This document shows positions 1 through 4,906 of a DNA stretch of 19,463 nucleotides, one piece after another. The first letter of the stretch is position 1, and each line of letters begins with the position of its first letter. The stretch lies in NCBI GenBank assembly GCA_001800515.1, contig MGVN01000144.1:1-19463 (forward strand), written 5' to 3'. Made by a program: the position numbers and the translations under genes. The stretch is from Elusimicrobia bacterium RIFOXYB2_FULL_49_7. GTDB taxonomy: Bacteria; Fibrobacterota; OXYB2-FULL-49-7. The notes under the pieces were generated by a model, which made no database searches, was not told the DNA's origin, and saw only the letters and a program-made list of their open reading frames with translations.

Positions 1-56
1 ATGCGAAGAACGAGAGATTGCTTGAAGTCGTCTGTAAAGTTTCTGTACTTTTTCAT
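1..56 (-). CDS. IS3-type transposase OrfA, N-terminal fragment cut by window edge
   Basis: The first 18 codons of a gene read MKKYRNFTDDFKQSLVLR and continue beyond position 1. This resembles the N terminus of the helix-turn-helix transposase subunit (Transposase_8 type) of IS3-family elements, which typically starts with a basic stretch followed by an 'F(T/S)xEFK' motif. The ATG at 54-56 is preceded by AAGGA six bases upstream, a good ribosome binding site. Only the start is visible, so the family call rests on a short stretch. Confidence 0.55.
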   Translation of the reverse strand, partial: MKKYRNFTDDFKQSLVLR

Positions 57-98
57 TGTCTGTCCTTTCCAAGGGATTCAACCCCCTTATATCGGACA
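1..98 (-). mobile_element. Putative end of an IS3-family insertion sequence
   Basis: Read on the minus strand, the sequence beginning at 98 is TGTCCGATATAAGGGGG, about 40 bases ahead of the transposase start. IS3-family ends characteristically begin with TG, and the distance to OrfA is normal. I infer that position 98 is the outer end of the element. The opposite inverted repeat and any target duplication lie outside the window, so the boundary is not confirmed. Confidence 0.4.
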
Positions 99-389
99 GA
101 TAACCTAAATCCCGAAGCTTAACTGTTCAGATGATAGGGCGCACTCCGGCCCCGCGCGCTCCCCAACCTCGGAGTACCGAGGCCGCAACCATTTCGCCAA
201 CAGTCCAGCAAATATTATAATATGGATAGGCTGGTCGGTTGCCGGGCTTCGCCGTGCCGCGGACGTTGGTTGAAATTCGGCCGCCATGAAGAAAGAAAAA
301 AGCCCGCGCCAATAAGCTTCCACATCGTGTGGCAGCCAAAACCTTAGAAGAAGTTCTGGAAGGAACAATGCCAAAAAAGGAGTGCGAAA
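99..389. other. GC-rich non-coding or degenerate stretch between IS end and methyltransferase
   Basis: About 290 bases with no gene I can support. Positions 145-300 are clearly richer in G and C than the AT-rich gene that follows. They contain short hairpins, such as CCTCGG-AGTA-CCGAGG near 170 and CCACA-TCG-TGTGG near 320. A stop-to-stop reading on the plus strand ends KLPHRVAAKTLEEVLEG... with TAA at 391-393. It looks like the C-terminal tail of a lost gene but has no start. Overlapping minus-strand open frames have no ribosome binding site. Confidence 0.4.
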
Positions 390-1067
390 TTGCTTAAATT
401 CAAGTCTTTCATTTCAAAACTATTAAAACCTAAAAATAAATATGCATTTATTGATTCTATTGTACCAAAAGGCAAAGTACTCGATGTTGGTTGTGGAAAT
501 AATAGCCCATACAAAATGAAAACTCTTAGGCCAGATGTTTATTACGTTGGAATAGACATTGGTATTTACAATCAGAAATCAAACACAAATTATGCCGATG
601 AATTTATTATAACGGACACAGAGAGCTTCCACGAAAAGATAGCCTCTTTTGCAAATTCATTTGACTCAATTATTTCATCACATAATTTAGAACATTGCAA
701 TAGCTATTTAGAAGTTACATTAGCAATGATTAAAGCATTAAAAACAAATGGGACCCTATTTATATCTTTTCCCTGCGAAGAAAGCGTCAATTTTCCACAT
801 CGATATGGATGTCTTAATTTTTATGATGATGGCACACACAAGAACCTAATATCATTTTCATCTTTTATTTCTCTTTTGTCTGAAAATGGAATGGATGTTC
901 TCTTTGCAAGAAAAAGATACCGTCCATTCTTATTGTTTTTGTTTGGATTATTATGTGAACCATTTAGTCGGCTATTAGACAAACCTGCTCCTATGGGGGC
1001 AACATGGGCTTTATATGGTTTTGAGACGATTATTATTGCTAAAAAGCAAGTTGATAAAATACAATGA
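390..1067 (+). CDS. Class I SAM-dependent methyltransferase
   Basis: A 225-residue protein with the Rossmann methyltransferase core. Motif I is VLDVGCGN at about residues 30-37, an acidic post-I segment is GIDIG near 54, and the motif IV region is SSHNLEHC near 96-103. The layout matches Methyltransf_11/23-type enzymes that methylate small molecules, lipids or sugars; the substrate cannot be read from sequence. The start is a TTG with AAGGAG seven bases upstream; no ATG precedes it in frame. The C-terminal half carries a hydrophobic patch (RPFLLFLFGLLCEP) that could associate with membrane. Base composition is strongly AT-rich compared with the enzyme operon and clpP/cysS, and it lies among transposon and toxin-antitoxin genes, so horizontal acquisition is likely. 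Confidence 0.8.
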   Translation: MLKFKSFISKLLKPKNKYAFIDSIVPKGKVLDVGCGNNSPYKMKTLRPDVYYVGIDIGIYNQKSNTNYADEFIITDTESFHEKIASFANSFDSIISSHNLEHCNSYLEVTLAMIKALKTNGTLFISFPCEESVNFPHRYGCLNFYDDGTHKNLISFSSFISLLSENGMDVLFARKRYRPFLLFLFGLLCEPFSRLLDKPAPMGATWALYGFETIIIAKKQVDKIQ

Positions 1068-1509
1068 AACACACAAACATAAAGGGAAATCGAAAATCAA
1101 AACGGAAAGAGCGCGCAACAAGACAGGAATGCAATAATGCAAAAGACAAAATGAAAGCTAAGGCAGCACCTCAAGACAACGCCCGCCGTCGTGGCGAGCT
1201 AAAAAAGTGTACACATTCAATGAAAACATTATTAATCTATCAGGAAGTCAAATGGTGAAAATGCAGTATTAAGAAGCCTGTTGTGACAAAACAAAAATTT
1301 GCAGGTCGTTGACATATCGAATGGATGTTATGGGATAGATCTTGGACGAGCAAGCGGACCTGAGGCTCTCTGGAAAACGAAAGGCCAGCCCCCTATGCAT
1401 AAAGATTGGCGAGGAGGGTATGTAAGCTTAATGAGAAAATACTTTGAGGAGGTATCTTTTGCGCGTGGGCAACCGGAGAACATTGAGACATGAGGCACAA
1501 AGAATACGA
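1068..1509. other. Gene-poor stretch after the methyltransferase
   Basis: No well-supported gene. Two short plus-strand frames exist. One (1064-1258) begins with an ATG overlapping the methyltransferase stop and encodes a very Lys/Arg-rich 64-residue peptide. The other (1299-1493) begins with TTG and reads IDLGRASGPEALWKTKG. Neither has a convincing ribosome binding site or recognisable domain. The second could be debris of a former gene. The segment near 1176-1199 is unusually GC-rich for this neighbourhood. Confidence 0.35.
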
Positions 1510-1560
1510 TTGCTTTATTGTACAATAATAGCTATTTTATCAGTACGCTTTATTGTACAA
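1510..1560 (+). promoter_or_regulatory. Toxin-antitoxin promoter with two TGTACA operators
   Basis: A candidate promoter is TTGCTT (1510-1515), a 17-base spacer and TATTTT (1533-1538). A perfect 14-base palindrome, TTATTGTACAATAA (1515-1528), lies in the spacer. The 14-mer GCTTTATTGTACAA occurs twice, at 1512-1525 and 1547-1560, so the second copy covers the likely transcription start. The TGTACA core matches the motif known to be bound by E. coli YefM at its own operator. I infer autorepression by the antitoxin encoded just downstream. Confidence 0.7.
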
Positions 1561-1580
1561 CTAAACAAAGGAGCCTCCCA

Positions 1581-1862
1581 ATGTCTCGTATTTCCTTAGA
1601 TTCAGACATCCACCCACTTTCTGATTTTAGATCCAATTTCGCGAGTTTTATTGATCAGATTCACAATACCAAACGCCCAATTGTAATTACTCAGCACGGA
1701 AGAAGCTCGGCCGTTCTCATGGATGTTTCAGAGTATGAACGCATGGTTGACAAGTTTGAATTGATCAAGGATATTGAGACTGCCTCACAACAACTAAAGA
1801 GTGGGCATGGAATTCCTCATGAACAAGTTCGCAAGCGTTTAAAAGAACGAGTTCGCGCATGA
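1581..1862 (+). CDS. Phd/YefM-family antitoxin
   Basis: A 93-residue protein with the Phd/YefM fold. The N-terminal DNA-binding half includes LSDFRSNFASFIDQIHNTKRP and ITQHGRSSAVLMDVSEYERM, the family's classic 'pvviTxhGrpvAVlvs.eeYe' block. A charged C-terminal tail would wrap the toxin. I chose the ATG at 1581 because AAAGGAG lies seven bases upstream; the open frame extends to 1518 but that part overlaps the operators. Its TGA overlaps the toxin ATG (ATGA), so the pair is translationally coupled. The protein should neutralise the toxin and repress the promoter at 1510-1560. Confidence 0.9.
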   Translation: MSRISLDSDIHPLSDFRSNFASFIDQIHNTKRPIVITQHGRSSAVLMDVSEYERMVDKFELIKDIETASQQLKSGHGIPHEQVRKRLKERVRA

Positions 1863-2149
1863 AAATCATCTGGTCACCTTTAGCCGTTGAGCGTTTGGAG
1901 GAAATCTCTGATTTTATTGCTTACGATAAACCTTCCGCTGCCGACAAATGGATCGATTCTATTTTTGACAAAGTTGAACTTCTTAAATCCAATCCGGATT
2001 TAGGACGCGTTGTTCCTGAAATTGAAACACCAAGTATTAGAGAACTGCTCTTTGGTAACTACAGAATTATTTACCGTCATACCGGTGATTCAATCAAAGT
2101 ATTAACAATTAGGAACTGCCGACAATTATTACAAGATAAAGACCTATAA
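1859..2149 (+). CDS. RelE/ParE-superfamily toxin
   Basis: A 96-residue protein with the compact RelE/ParE fold. It begins KIIWSPLAVERLEEISDFIA, and its C-terminal block SIRELLFGNYRIIYRHTGD followed by IKVLTIRNCRQLL matches the strand region that is most conserved in ParE-like toxins. ParE members inhibit DNA gyrase and RelE members cleave mRNA on the ribosome. The IIYR block leans towards ParE, but sequence alone does not decide. It overlaps the antitoxin stop by four bases, and the pair has one promoter. A weak hairpin follows at 2152-2169. Confidence 0.88.
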   Translation: MKIIWSPLAVERLEEISDFIAYDKPSAADKWIDSIFDKVELLKSNPDLGRVVPEIETPSIRELLFGNYRIIYRHTGDSIKVLTIRNCRQLLQDKDL

Positions 2150-2151
2150 TG

Positions 2152-2169
2152 AAAACGTAAAAGCGTTTT
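2152..2169 (+). terminator. Weak possible terminator after the toxin gene
   Basis: AAAACG and CGTTTT pair around a six-base loop three bases after the toxin stop, ending in a T-run. The stem has only two G-C pairs, so it would be a poor terminator alone. Confidence 0.25.
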
Positions 2170-2262
2170 AAAAAGAAAGCTCGGACAGCCATCCCTGGCG
2201 GAGAAGTACCATGCAAATACAAAAAGGCATGCGGGGCATCAGCACACAACAACCGGCCGCAC

Positions 2263-2314
2263 GGCAAATTTGGAGCAGCGCATAAGACAATTGACATGCT
2301 GCCCAAATTTGACC
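2263..2314. repeat. Imperfect inverted repeat with one bulged base in each arm
   Basis: The left arm GGCAAATTTGGAGCAGC (2263-2279) and right arm GCTGCCCAAATTTGACC (2298-2314) form 2+9+5 base pairs. There is a single unpaired base in each arm and an 18-base loop. No T-run follows, so it is not an ordinary terminator. Bulged arms recall integron attC folding, but the required RYYYAAC/GTTRRRY boxes are not present at its edges. Confidence 0.6.
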
Positions 2315-2727
2315 TACATTACCTTTTGTGTCCTACGCGGCGGCGGTTCGGAGAATTAAAAGAAATCGAAGCAAACTCCTCCAATGCTGAATATGAAAAA
2401 CAAGCCCACACCCTCTTATTTGCTTACTTAAAATCCTTCAATAGAGAGCGCATGAGCAAAATGACACCGGTGGATCAAGTTGATTTGATTCGCGCTTTGG
2501 TACGCAATATCGATGTATTCTCTAATAATAAAGAAATGCATCTCGAAGGAGACTTCTACGGAATCAAATTACGAACCTGCGCTTTACCGATAAATTTACT
2601 AAAAAACACCGAAATTCTGCAAAAAACGCCAAAAAATGATCTTAAAAAGGAAAAGGGACACGGTATGTTCGTACCGCATCCCTTTTGGCTGCCCGGCGAG
2701 GACTCGAACCTCGGACATTCTGGTTAA
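2296..2727 (+). pseudogene. Remnant of a large serine recombinase, C-terminal part
   Basis: The reading frame contains a charged helical stretch (RRFGELKEIEANSS). It is followed by AYLKSFNRERMSKMTPVDQ, then VDLIRALVRNIDVFSNNKE and MHLEGDFYGIKL. This pattern (coiled coil, 'lt.eekr.lir.lv..I.v', then a short beta strand) is typical of the C terminus of large serine recombinases. The catalytic and zinc-ribbon domains are absent. The frame then runs through the tRNA-Asn terminator and stops inside the tRNA on the opposite strand, so the original 3' end is also lost. Coding sense probably spans about 2335-2630. The call is by pattern only; decay of an integrative element is the simplest reading. 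Confidence 0.45.
2641..2686 (-). terminator. Intrinsic terminator of tRNA-Asn
   Basis: On the minus strand directly after the tRNA, AAAAGGGA (2686-2679) and CGGTA (2676-2672) pair with their partners at 2665-2661 and 2658-2651. They are separated by a 2x2 internal mismatch and close on a six-base loop. TTTTCC and TTTTT follow to 2644. Confidence 0.75.
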
Positions 2728-2761
2728 CAGCCAGACGCTCTACCAACTGAGCTACCGGGCA
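2689..2761 (-). tRNA. tRNA-Asn (anticodon GTT)
   Basis: A complete 73-base cloverleaf. The acceptor stem is TGCCCGG/CCGGGCA, the D-arm is GCTC-AGTTGGTA-GAGC and the anticodon stem is TCTGG/CCAGA. The anticodon loop is CTGTTAA, giving GTT. The T-arm is CGAGG-TTCGAGT-CCTCG and the discriminator base is G. CCA is not encoded. A terminator follows immediately. A serine-recombinase remnant abuts its 3' side on the opposite strand, suggesting former use as an element boundary. Confidence 0.97.
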
Positions 2762-2946
2762 ATAGGGATATAAAATACAATTTCGGTTTCCCAGCGAACA
2801 AGAGATTTCCAGTAGTTCTTCGGTAACATTCTATTGGGCACCTCAAAAAATTTCCCAAAAGCAGGATATTCCGGAGCATTGTCGACATATAAGGACCGAC
2901 TTTCAATGAATTTTCCGAATAAAAGGCCGCCTACAACCCTTCTTTT
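2752..2946 (-). pseudogene. Orphan coding-like fragment, 64 codons, no start
   Basis: The minus-strand frame is open from 2946 to a TAG at 2752-2754, which lies inside the 5' end of tRNA-Asn. It reads, among others, FIESRSLYVDNAPEYPAFG and FFEVPNRMLPKNYWKSLVRW, a composition that looks like a real folded protein rather than a shadow frame. There is no usable start codon or ribosome binding site, so it is likely the C-terminal remnant of a gene truncated by the IS5-derived debris upstream. I do not recognise the family. Confidence 0.4.
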
Positions 2947-2990
2947 TTATCTCCCAAGCGTCCTTTTAGCGCTCCAAGAGGCCCCGCGGC

Positions 2991-3194
2991 TCATGCCGCA
3001 GTCACTTCATATTCCCGAATCAGCTTCTGCTTGGCAGGCTTCTCTTCCCATGCCTCAGGGGTTTCACCCTTATCCACCGCCTCCCGCTCCTCATTCGTCA
3101 TGTCCAGAAATCGAATGAAAGAGAGCCGGTCTCGAATCTGGAATTCCATCTGGCCATCCGACACGTTCTTTTGATCGCTACATTGATCATTCAC
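2991..3194 (-). pseudogene. IS5-family transposase remnant with internal deletions
   Basis: Three blocks characteristic of one IS5 subgroup transposase are joined in a single 67-codon frame. NVSDGQMEFQIRDRLSFIRF comes from the N-terminal domain. EEREAVDKGETPEAWEEKPAK comes from the linker ahead of the catalytic part, and KLIREYEVTAA from the region that normally reads 'K(L/I)IR.y.VT.A.vHDS'. Full-length relatives have several hundred residues, so most of the DDE domain has been lost through at least two deletions. It cannot be active. Terminal inverted repeats are not evident. Confidence 0.7.
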
Positions 3195-3340
3195 CGGATA
3201 TAAACGAATTAACCAGCCTGGAAAGCGAAACAGTCACCGGAACTGTTTCAGCCTCAGAGTATATTTCTTTTTTTGGGCTTGAGAAATATTCCTACTTTCT
3301 TGAGGATAAACCGATGCTGGAACTGCTCAAGACCGGATGA
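3119..3340 (+). pseudogene. Orphan coding-like fragment ending in TGA
   Basis: A plus-strand frame open after a stop at 3116-3118 reads DRYIDHSPDINELTSLE, then VSASEYISFFGLEKYSYFLE and DKPMLELLKTG before TGA at 3338-3340. The part after about 3173 looks like genuine coding sequence; the earlier part overlaps the IS5 remnant on the other strand. There is no start codon, so it appears to be the 3' end of a gene interrupted by the IS5 insertion. Family not recognised. Confidence 0.35.
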
Positions 3341-3382
3341 GTGTGGGATAAGAACGGGATAGAAGGCTTATTCAGGGCTATT

Positions 3383-3412
3383 AAAAAAGGCCTACGATTC
3401 TCACCGTAAGCC
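3383..3412 (-). terminator. Intrinsic terminator of tRNA-Leu
   Basis: On the minus strand GGCTTACG (3412-3405) pairs with CGTAGGCC (3396-3389), including one G-T pair, around an eight-base loop. Six T residues follow (3388-3383). It sits 17 bases after the tRNA. Confidence 0.75.
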
Positions 3413-3429
3413 CTTATCAATCTTTAAAA

Positions 3430-3513
3430 TGCCCAAGGCGGGACTTGAACCCGCAAACCGTTGCCGGCGCTAGAACCTGAATCTAGTGTGTTTGCCAATT
3501 TCACCACCTGGGC
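3430..3513 (-). tRNA. tRNA-Leu (anticodon CAG)
   Basis: An 84-base class II tRNA. The acceptor stem is GCCCAGG/CTTGGGC and the D-arm region is TGGTGAAATTGGCAAACAC. The anticodon stem CTAGA/TCTAG holds loop TTCAGGT, giving anticodon CAG. A long variable arm (GCGCCGGCAACGGTTT) is followed by T-arm GCGGG-TTCAAGT-CCCGC and discriminator A. CCA is not encoded. The terminator at 3383-3412 follows. Confidence 0.97.
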
Positions 3514-3558
3514 GAAAACATTGAATAAATAATTTTTTTTACCCAACTGAAGCAATTC

Positions 3559-3711
3559 TTATCGGCTATAGGGCGACCAGAGATCGCGCAGTCGTTTTTC
3601 AGAAAGCACTTTATCCATCCAGGAAAGGTTATGAGCAGATCGATTTGGTTCCTTGGACTCCGGCAAAAGCGACGCCGGTTTTTCCGGCTTTTCTTTTTTG
3701 TCACACATCAT
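3559..3711 (-). CDS. Small hypothetical protein coupled to the DMT exporter
   Basis: A 50-residue gene whose first ATG (3709-3711) overlaps the exporter's TGA as ATGA; a second in-frame ATG follows at once. AGGAG lies 5 to 8 bases upstream inside the exporter's last codons. The product begins MMCDKKEKPEKPASLLPESK, is charged and proline-rich at the N terminus, and ends WMDKVLSEKRLRDLWSPYSR. It has no membrane segment or signal peptide. The codon-level overlap and good ribosome binding site argue for a real, translationally coupled gene. Its function is unknown. Confidence 0.6.
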   Translation of the reverse strand: MMCDKKEKPEKPASLLPESKEPNRSAHNLSWMDKVLSEKRLRDLWSPYSR

Positions 3712-4598
3712 TCACTCCTATGTTTTAAGTTTATTTTTCCTCTATTTTTATCCACCCATATCATTGCACTACAGGCAACCACAATGATAAGCGACCCAAT
3801 CACAGCCCTGATTCCCATCATTTCCCCAAAAACCATGGTTCCAATGATAAGGCTTCCAACCGGCGTAACCAAAGTAATAAGCGATCCTGTAGTCACGGAA
3901 ATGAAGTGATAAGCTTCAGTCATCATCAACTGGCCTATCGCAGCCGTTACGCCCACCCCGATGAGGATCATACACGCACGCAGGTTCAAGTCACCATGTG
4001 CCGTATTCGATGGAATAATGACAAGCCAAAAGCCAATCAGGCATTGAGCAAAGAAGATGGCATAGCTACTATCCGTATCATGGAGCTTTTTGACCATGAC
4101 CACTGCCGATCCGGATAATACTGCTCCAATAATGGCTACCATTACAGCCGTCATCTCTCCACCCTGAATCGAGGTATTACTTCGTTCACTAATGAGCAAC
4201 ACCATCCCAAGTAAAGCCAAGACAATGCAACTTATTTTGGCCGCTCCCAATCGTTCACGTAAAAAGAAGGCACTCCCCATGGCCGCAAAAATAGGATAGG
4301 TATAGATAATCACCGTGCTCTTTCCCATGCCCAAGTGCGCAATGGACCAAAAGGCAATAAACACAGCAGTACCTCCGCAAAGTCCCCGTAAAAAAAGAAG
4401 GGGTTTATTAACAAATTGGAGATGCAGACGACCGGCCATCGCTCCGGTGGATAAGACAGCCATACCGACCATAAATCGAAGCAAGGAGGTTTTATAGGAA
4501 TCCACATAAGCAATCAACTTAATCATGGCCCCCATTCCGCAAAAGACAAGACTGGACAGGGTCATGAGCATCACCCCCCGGATGTTTTCACGTTGCAT
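3708..4598 (-). CDS. DMT-superfamily (EamA) transporter
   Basis: A 296-residue inner-membrane protein with about ten hydrophobic segments arranged as two EamA repeats. The first repeat covers roughly residues 8-138 and the second 150-283, and glycine-rich helices such as LGMGKSTVIIYTYPIFAAMG belong to the first. Family members export amino acids, metabolites or drugs; the substrate cannot be inferred here. The start ATG has AAAGGAGG about five bases upstream. Only 30 bases separate it from the terminator at 4629-4661, which leaves no room for its own promoter. Expression should therefore depend on readthrough of the leader described at 4599-4852. A 50-codon gene overlaps its stop. Confidence 0.88.
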   Translation of the reverse strand: MQRENIRGVMLMTLSSLVFCGMGAMIKLIAYVDSYKTSLLRFMVGMAVLSTGAMAGRLHLQFVNKPLLFLRGLCGGTAVFIAFWSIAHLGMGKSTVIIYTYPIFAAMGSAFFLRERLGAAKISCIVLALLGMVLLISERSNTSIQGGEMTAVMVAIIGAVLSGSAVVMVKKLHDTDSSYAIFFAQCLIGFWLVIIPSNTAHGDLNLRACMILIGVGVTAAIGQLMMTEAYHFISVTTGSLITLVTPVGSLIIGTMVFGEMMGIRAVIGSLIIVVACSAMIWVDKNRGKINLKHRSE

Positions 4599-4628
4599 CG
4601 CTTTCCTCCTTTTTCAATCCATAACAAA

Positions 4629-4661
4629 AAACCCGCTGCCGGATTAGCCGACAGCGGGTTT
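4629..4661 (-). terminator. Strong intrinsic terminator upstream of the DMT exporter
   Basis: AAACCCGCTGTCGG (4661-4648) pairs along all 14 positions (one G-T) with CCGGCAGCGGGTTT (4642-4629) around loop CTAAT, followed by a T-run on the minus strand. The plus-strand side also has a T-run after 4661, so it could work in both directions. Confidence 0.85.
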
Positions 4662-4686
4662 GGATTTTTTCTCTTTTTATTTTGTA

Positions 4687-4800
4687 CTAGAGAGAACCCC
4701 TCGCTGCCGGTAATAAATGCAGACGCACGGCCTTCATGTCCTTATCGGACAGGCGTTTCGTGGTTTGCCAATTTAGGCTAATCGTGCAGCGTTTTTTCAT
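4687..4800 (-). CDS. Putative 37-residue leader peptide
   Basis: A short basic ORF starting MKKRCTISLNWQTTKRLSDK and ending LLPAARGSL before TAG. A sigma70-like promoter lies 24 bases upstream, and a strong terminator begins 25 bases after its stop. The ribosome binding site (AGAG, nine bases upstream) is weak. An in-frame upstream ATG at 4840-4842 would overlap the promoter and was not chosen. The last codons encode the RNA segment that can disrupt the terminator, so translation of the ORF could set expression of the exporter. It resembles no leader peptide that I recognise; it may also be simply a small gene. Confidence 0.45.
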   Translation of the reverse strand: MKKRCTISLNWQTTKRLSDKDMKAVRLHLLPAARGSL

Positions 4801-4906
4801 GGTTTTCTCTAAATCAAAGGAATAAAATAATTCAACCTCCATAAATTGTCAATTCTTTTTAGAATCTGTGTCCAAGCCGGTTTTGCATCAGCACAAATAA
4901 ACCTCC

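Larger units (their letters stand above)
4599..4852 (-). promoter_or_regulatory. Attenuator-like leader of the DMT exporter
   Basis: In transcription order the leader has TTGACA (4852-4847), a 17-base spacer, TATTTT (4829-4824), a 37-codon ORF (4800-4687), a terminator (4661-4629) and the exporter's ribosome binding site. Segment A, CCGGCAGCGAGGGGTT (4710-4695), lies in the last codons of the ORF. It can pair with segment B, AACCCGCTGTCGG (4660-4648), as 8 + 5 pairs with a three-base bulge. B is also the ascending arm of the terminator, whose descending arm C (4642-4630) shares CCGGCAGCG with A. A:B and B:C are therefore mutually exclusive. The regulatory conclusion is inference from the base pairing. 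Confidence 0.5.

Noticed and set aside
105..374. 89-residue minus-strand open frame
   Set aside because: No ribosome binding site, a low-complexity GC-driven composition, and an overlapping second open frame of similar length. It looks like a by-product of the GC-rich segment.
99..389. Integron attC site based on GCTTAAC (117-123) followed by GTTCAG
   Set aside because: A complete attC needs a matching GTTRRRY box and inverted L box. I found neither at a suitable distance in either orientation, so a single box is within chance.
1064..1258. 64-residue basic ORF overlapping the methyltransferase stop
   Set aside because: Extremely Lys/Arg-rich composition typical of translated AT/AG-rich non-coding sequence, no recognisable domain, and only weak translation signals apart from the overlap.
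1518..1580. N-terminal extension of the antitoxin from the ATG at 1518
   Set aside because: It would place the start inside the operator palindrome and upstream of the good ribosome binding site. The family alignment begins at the ATG at 1581.
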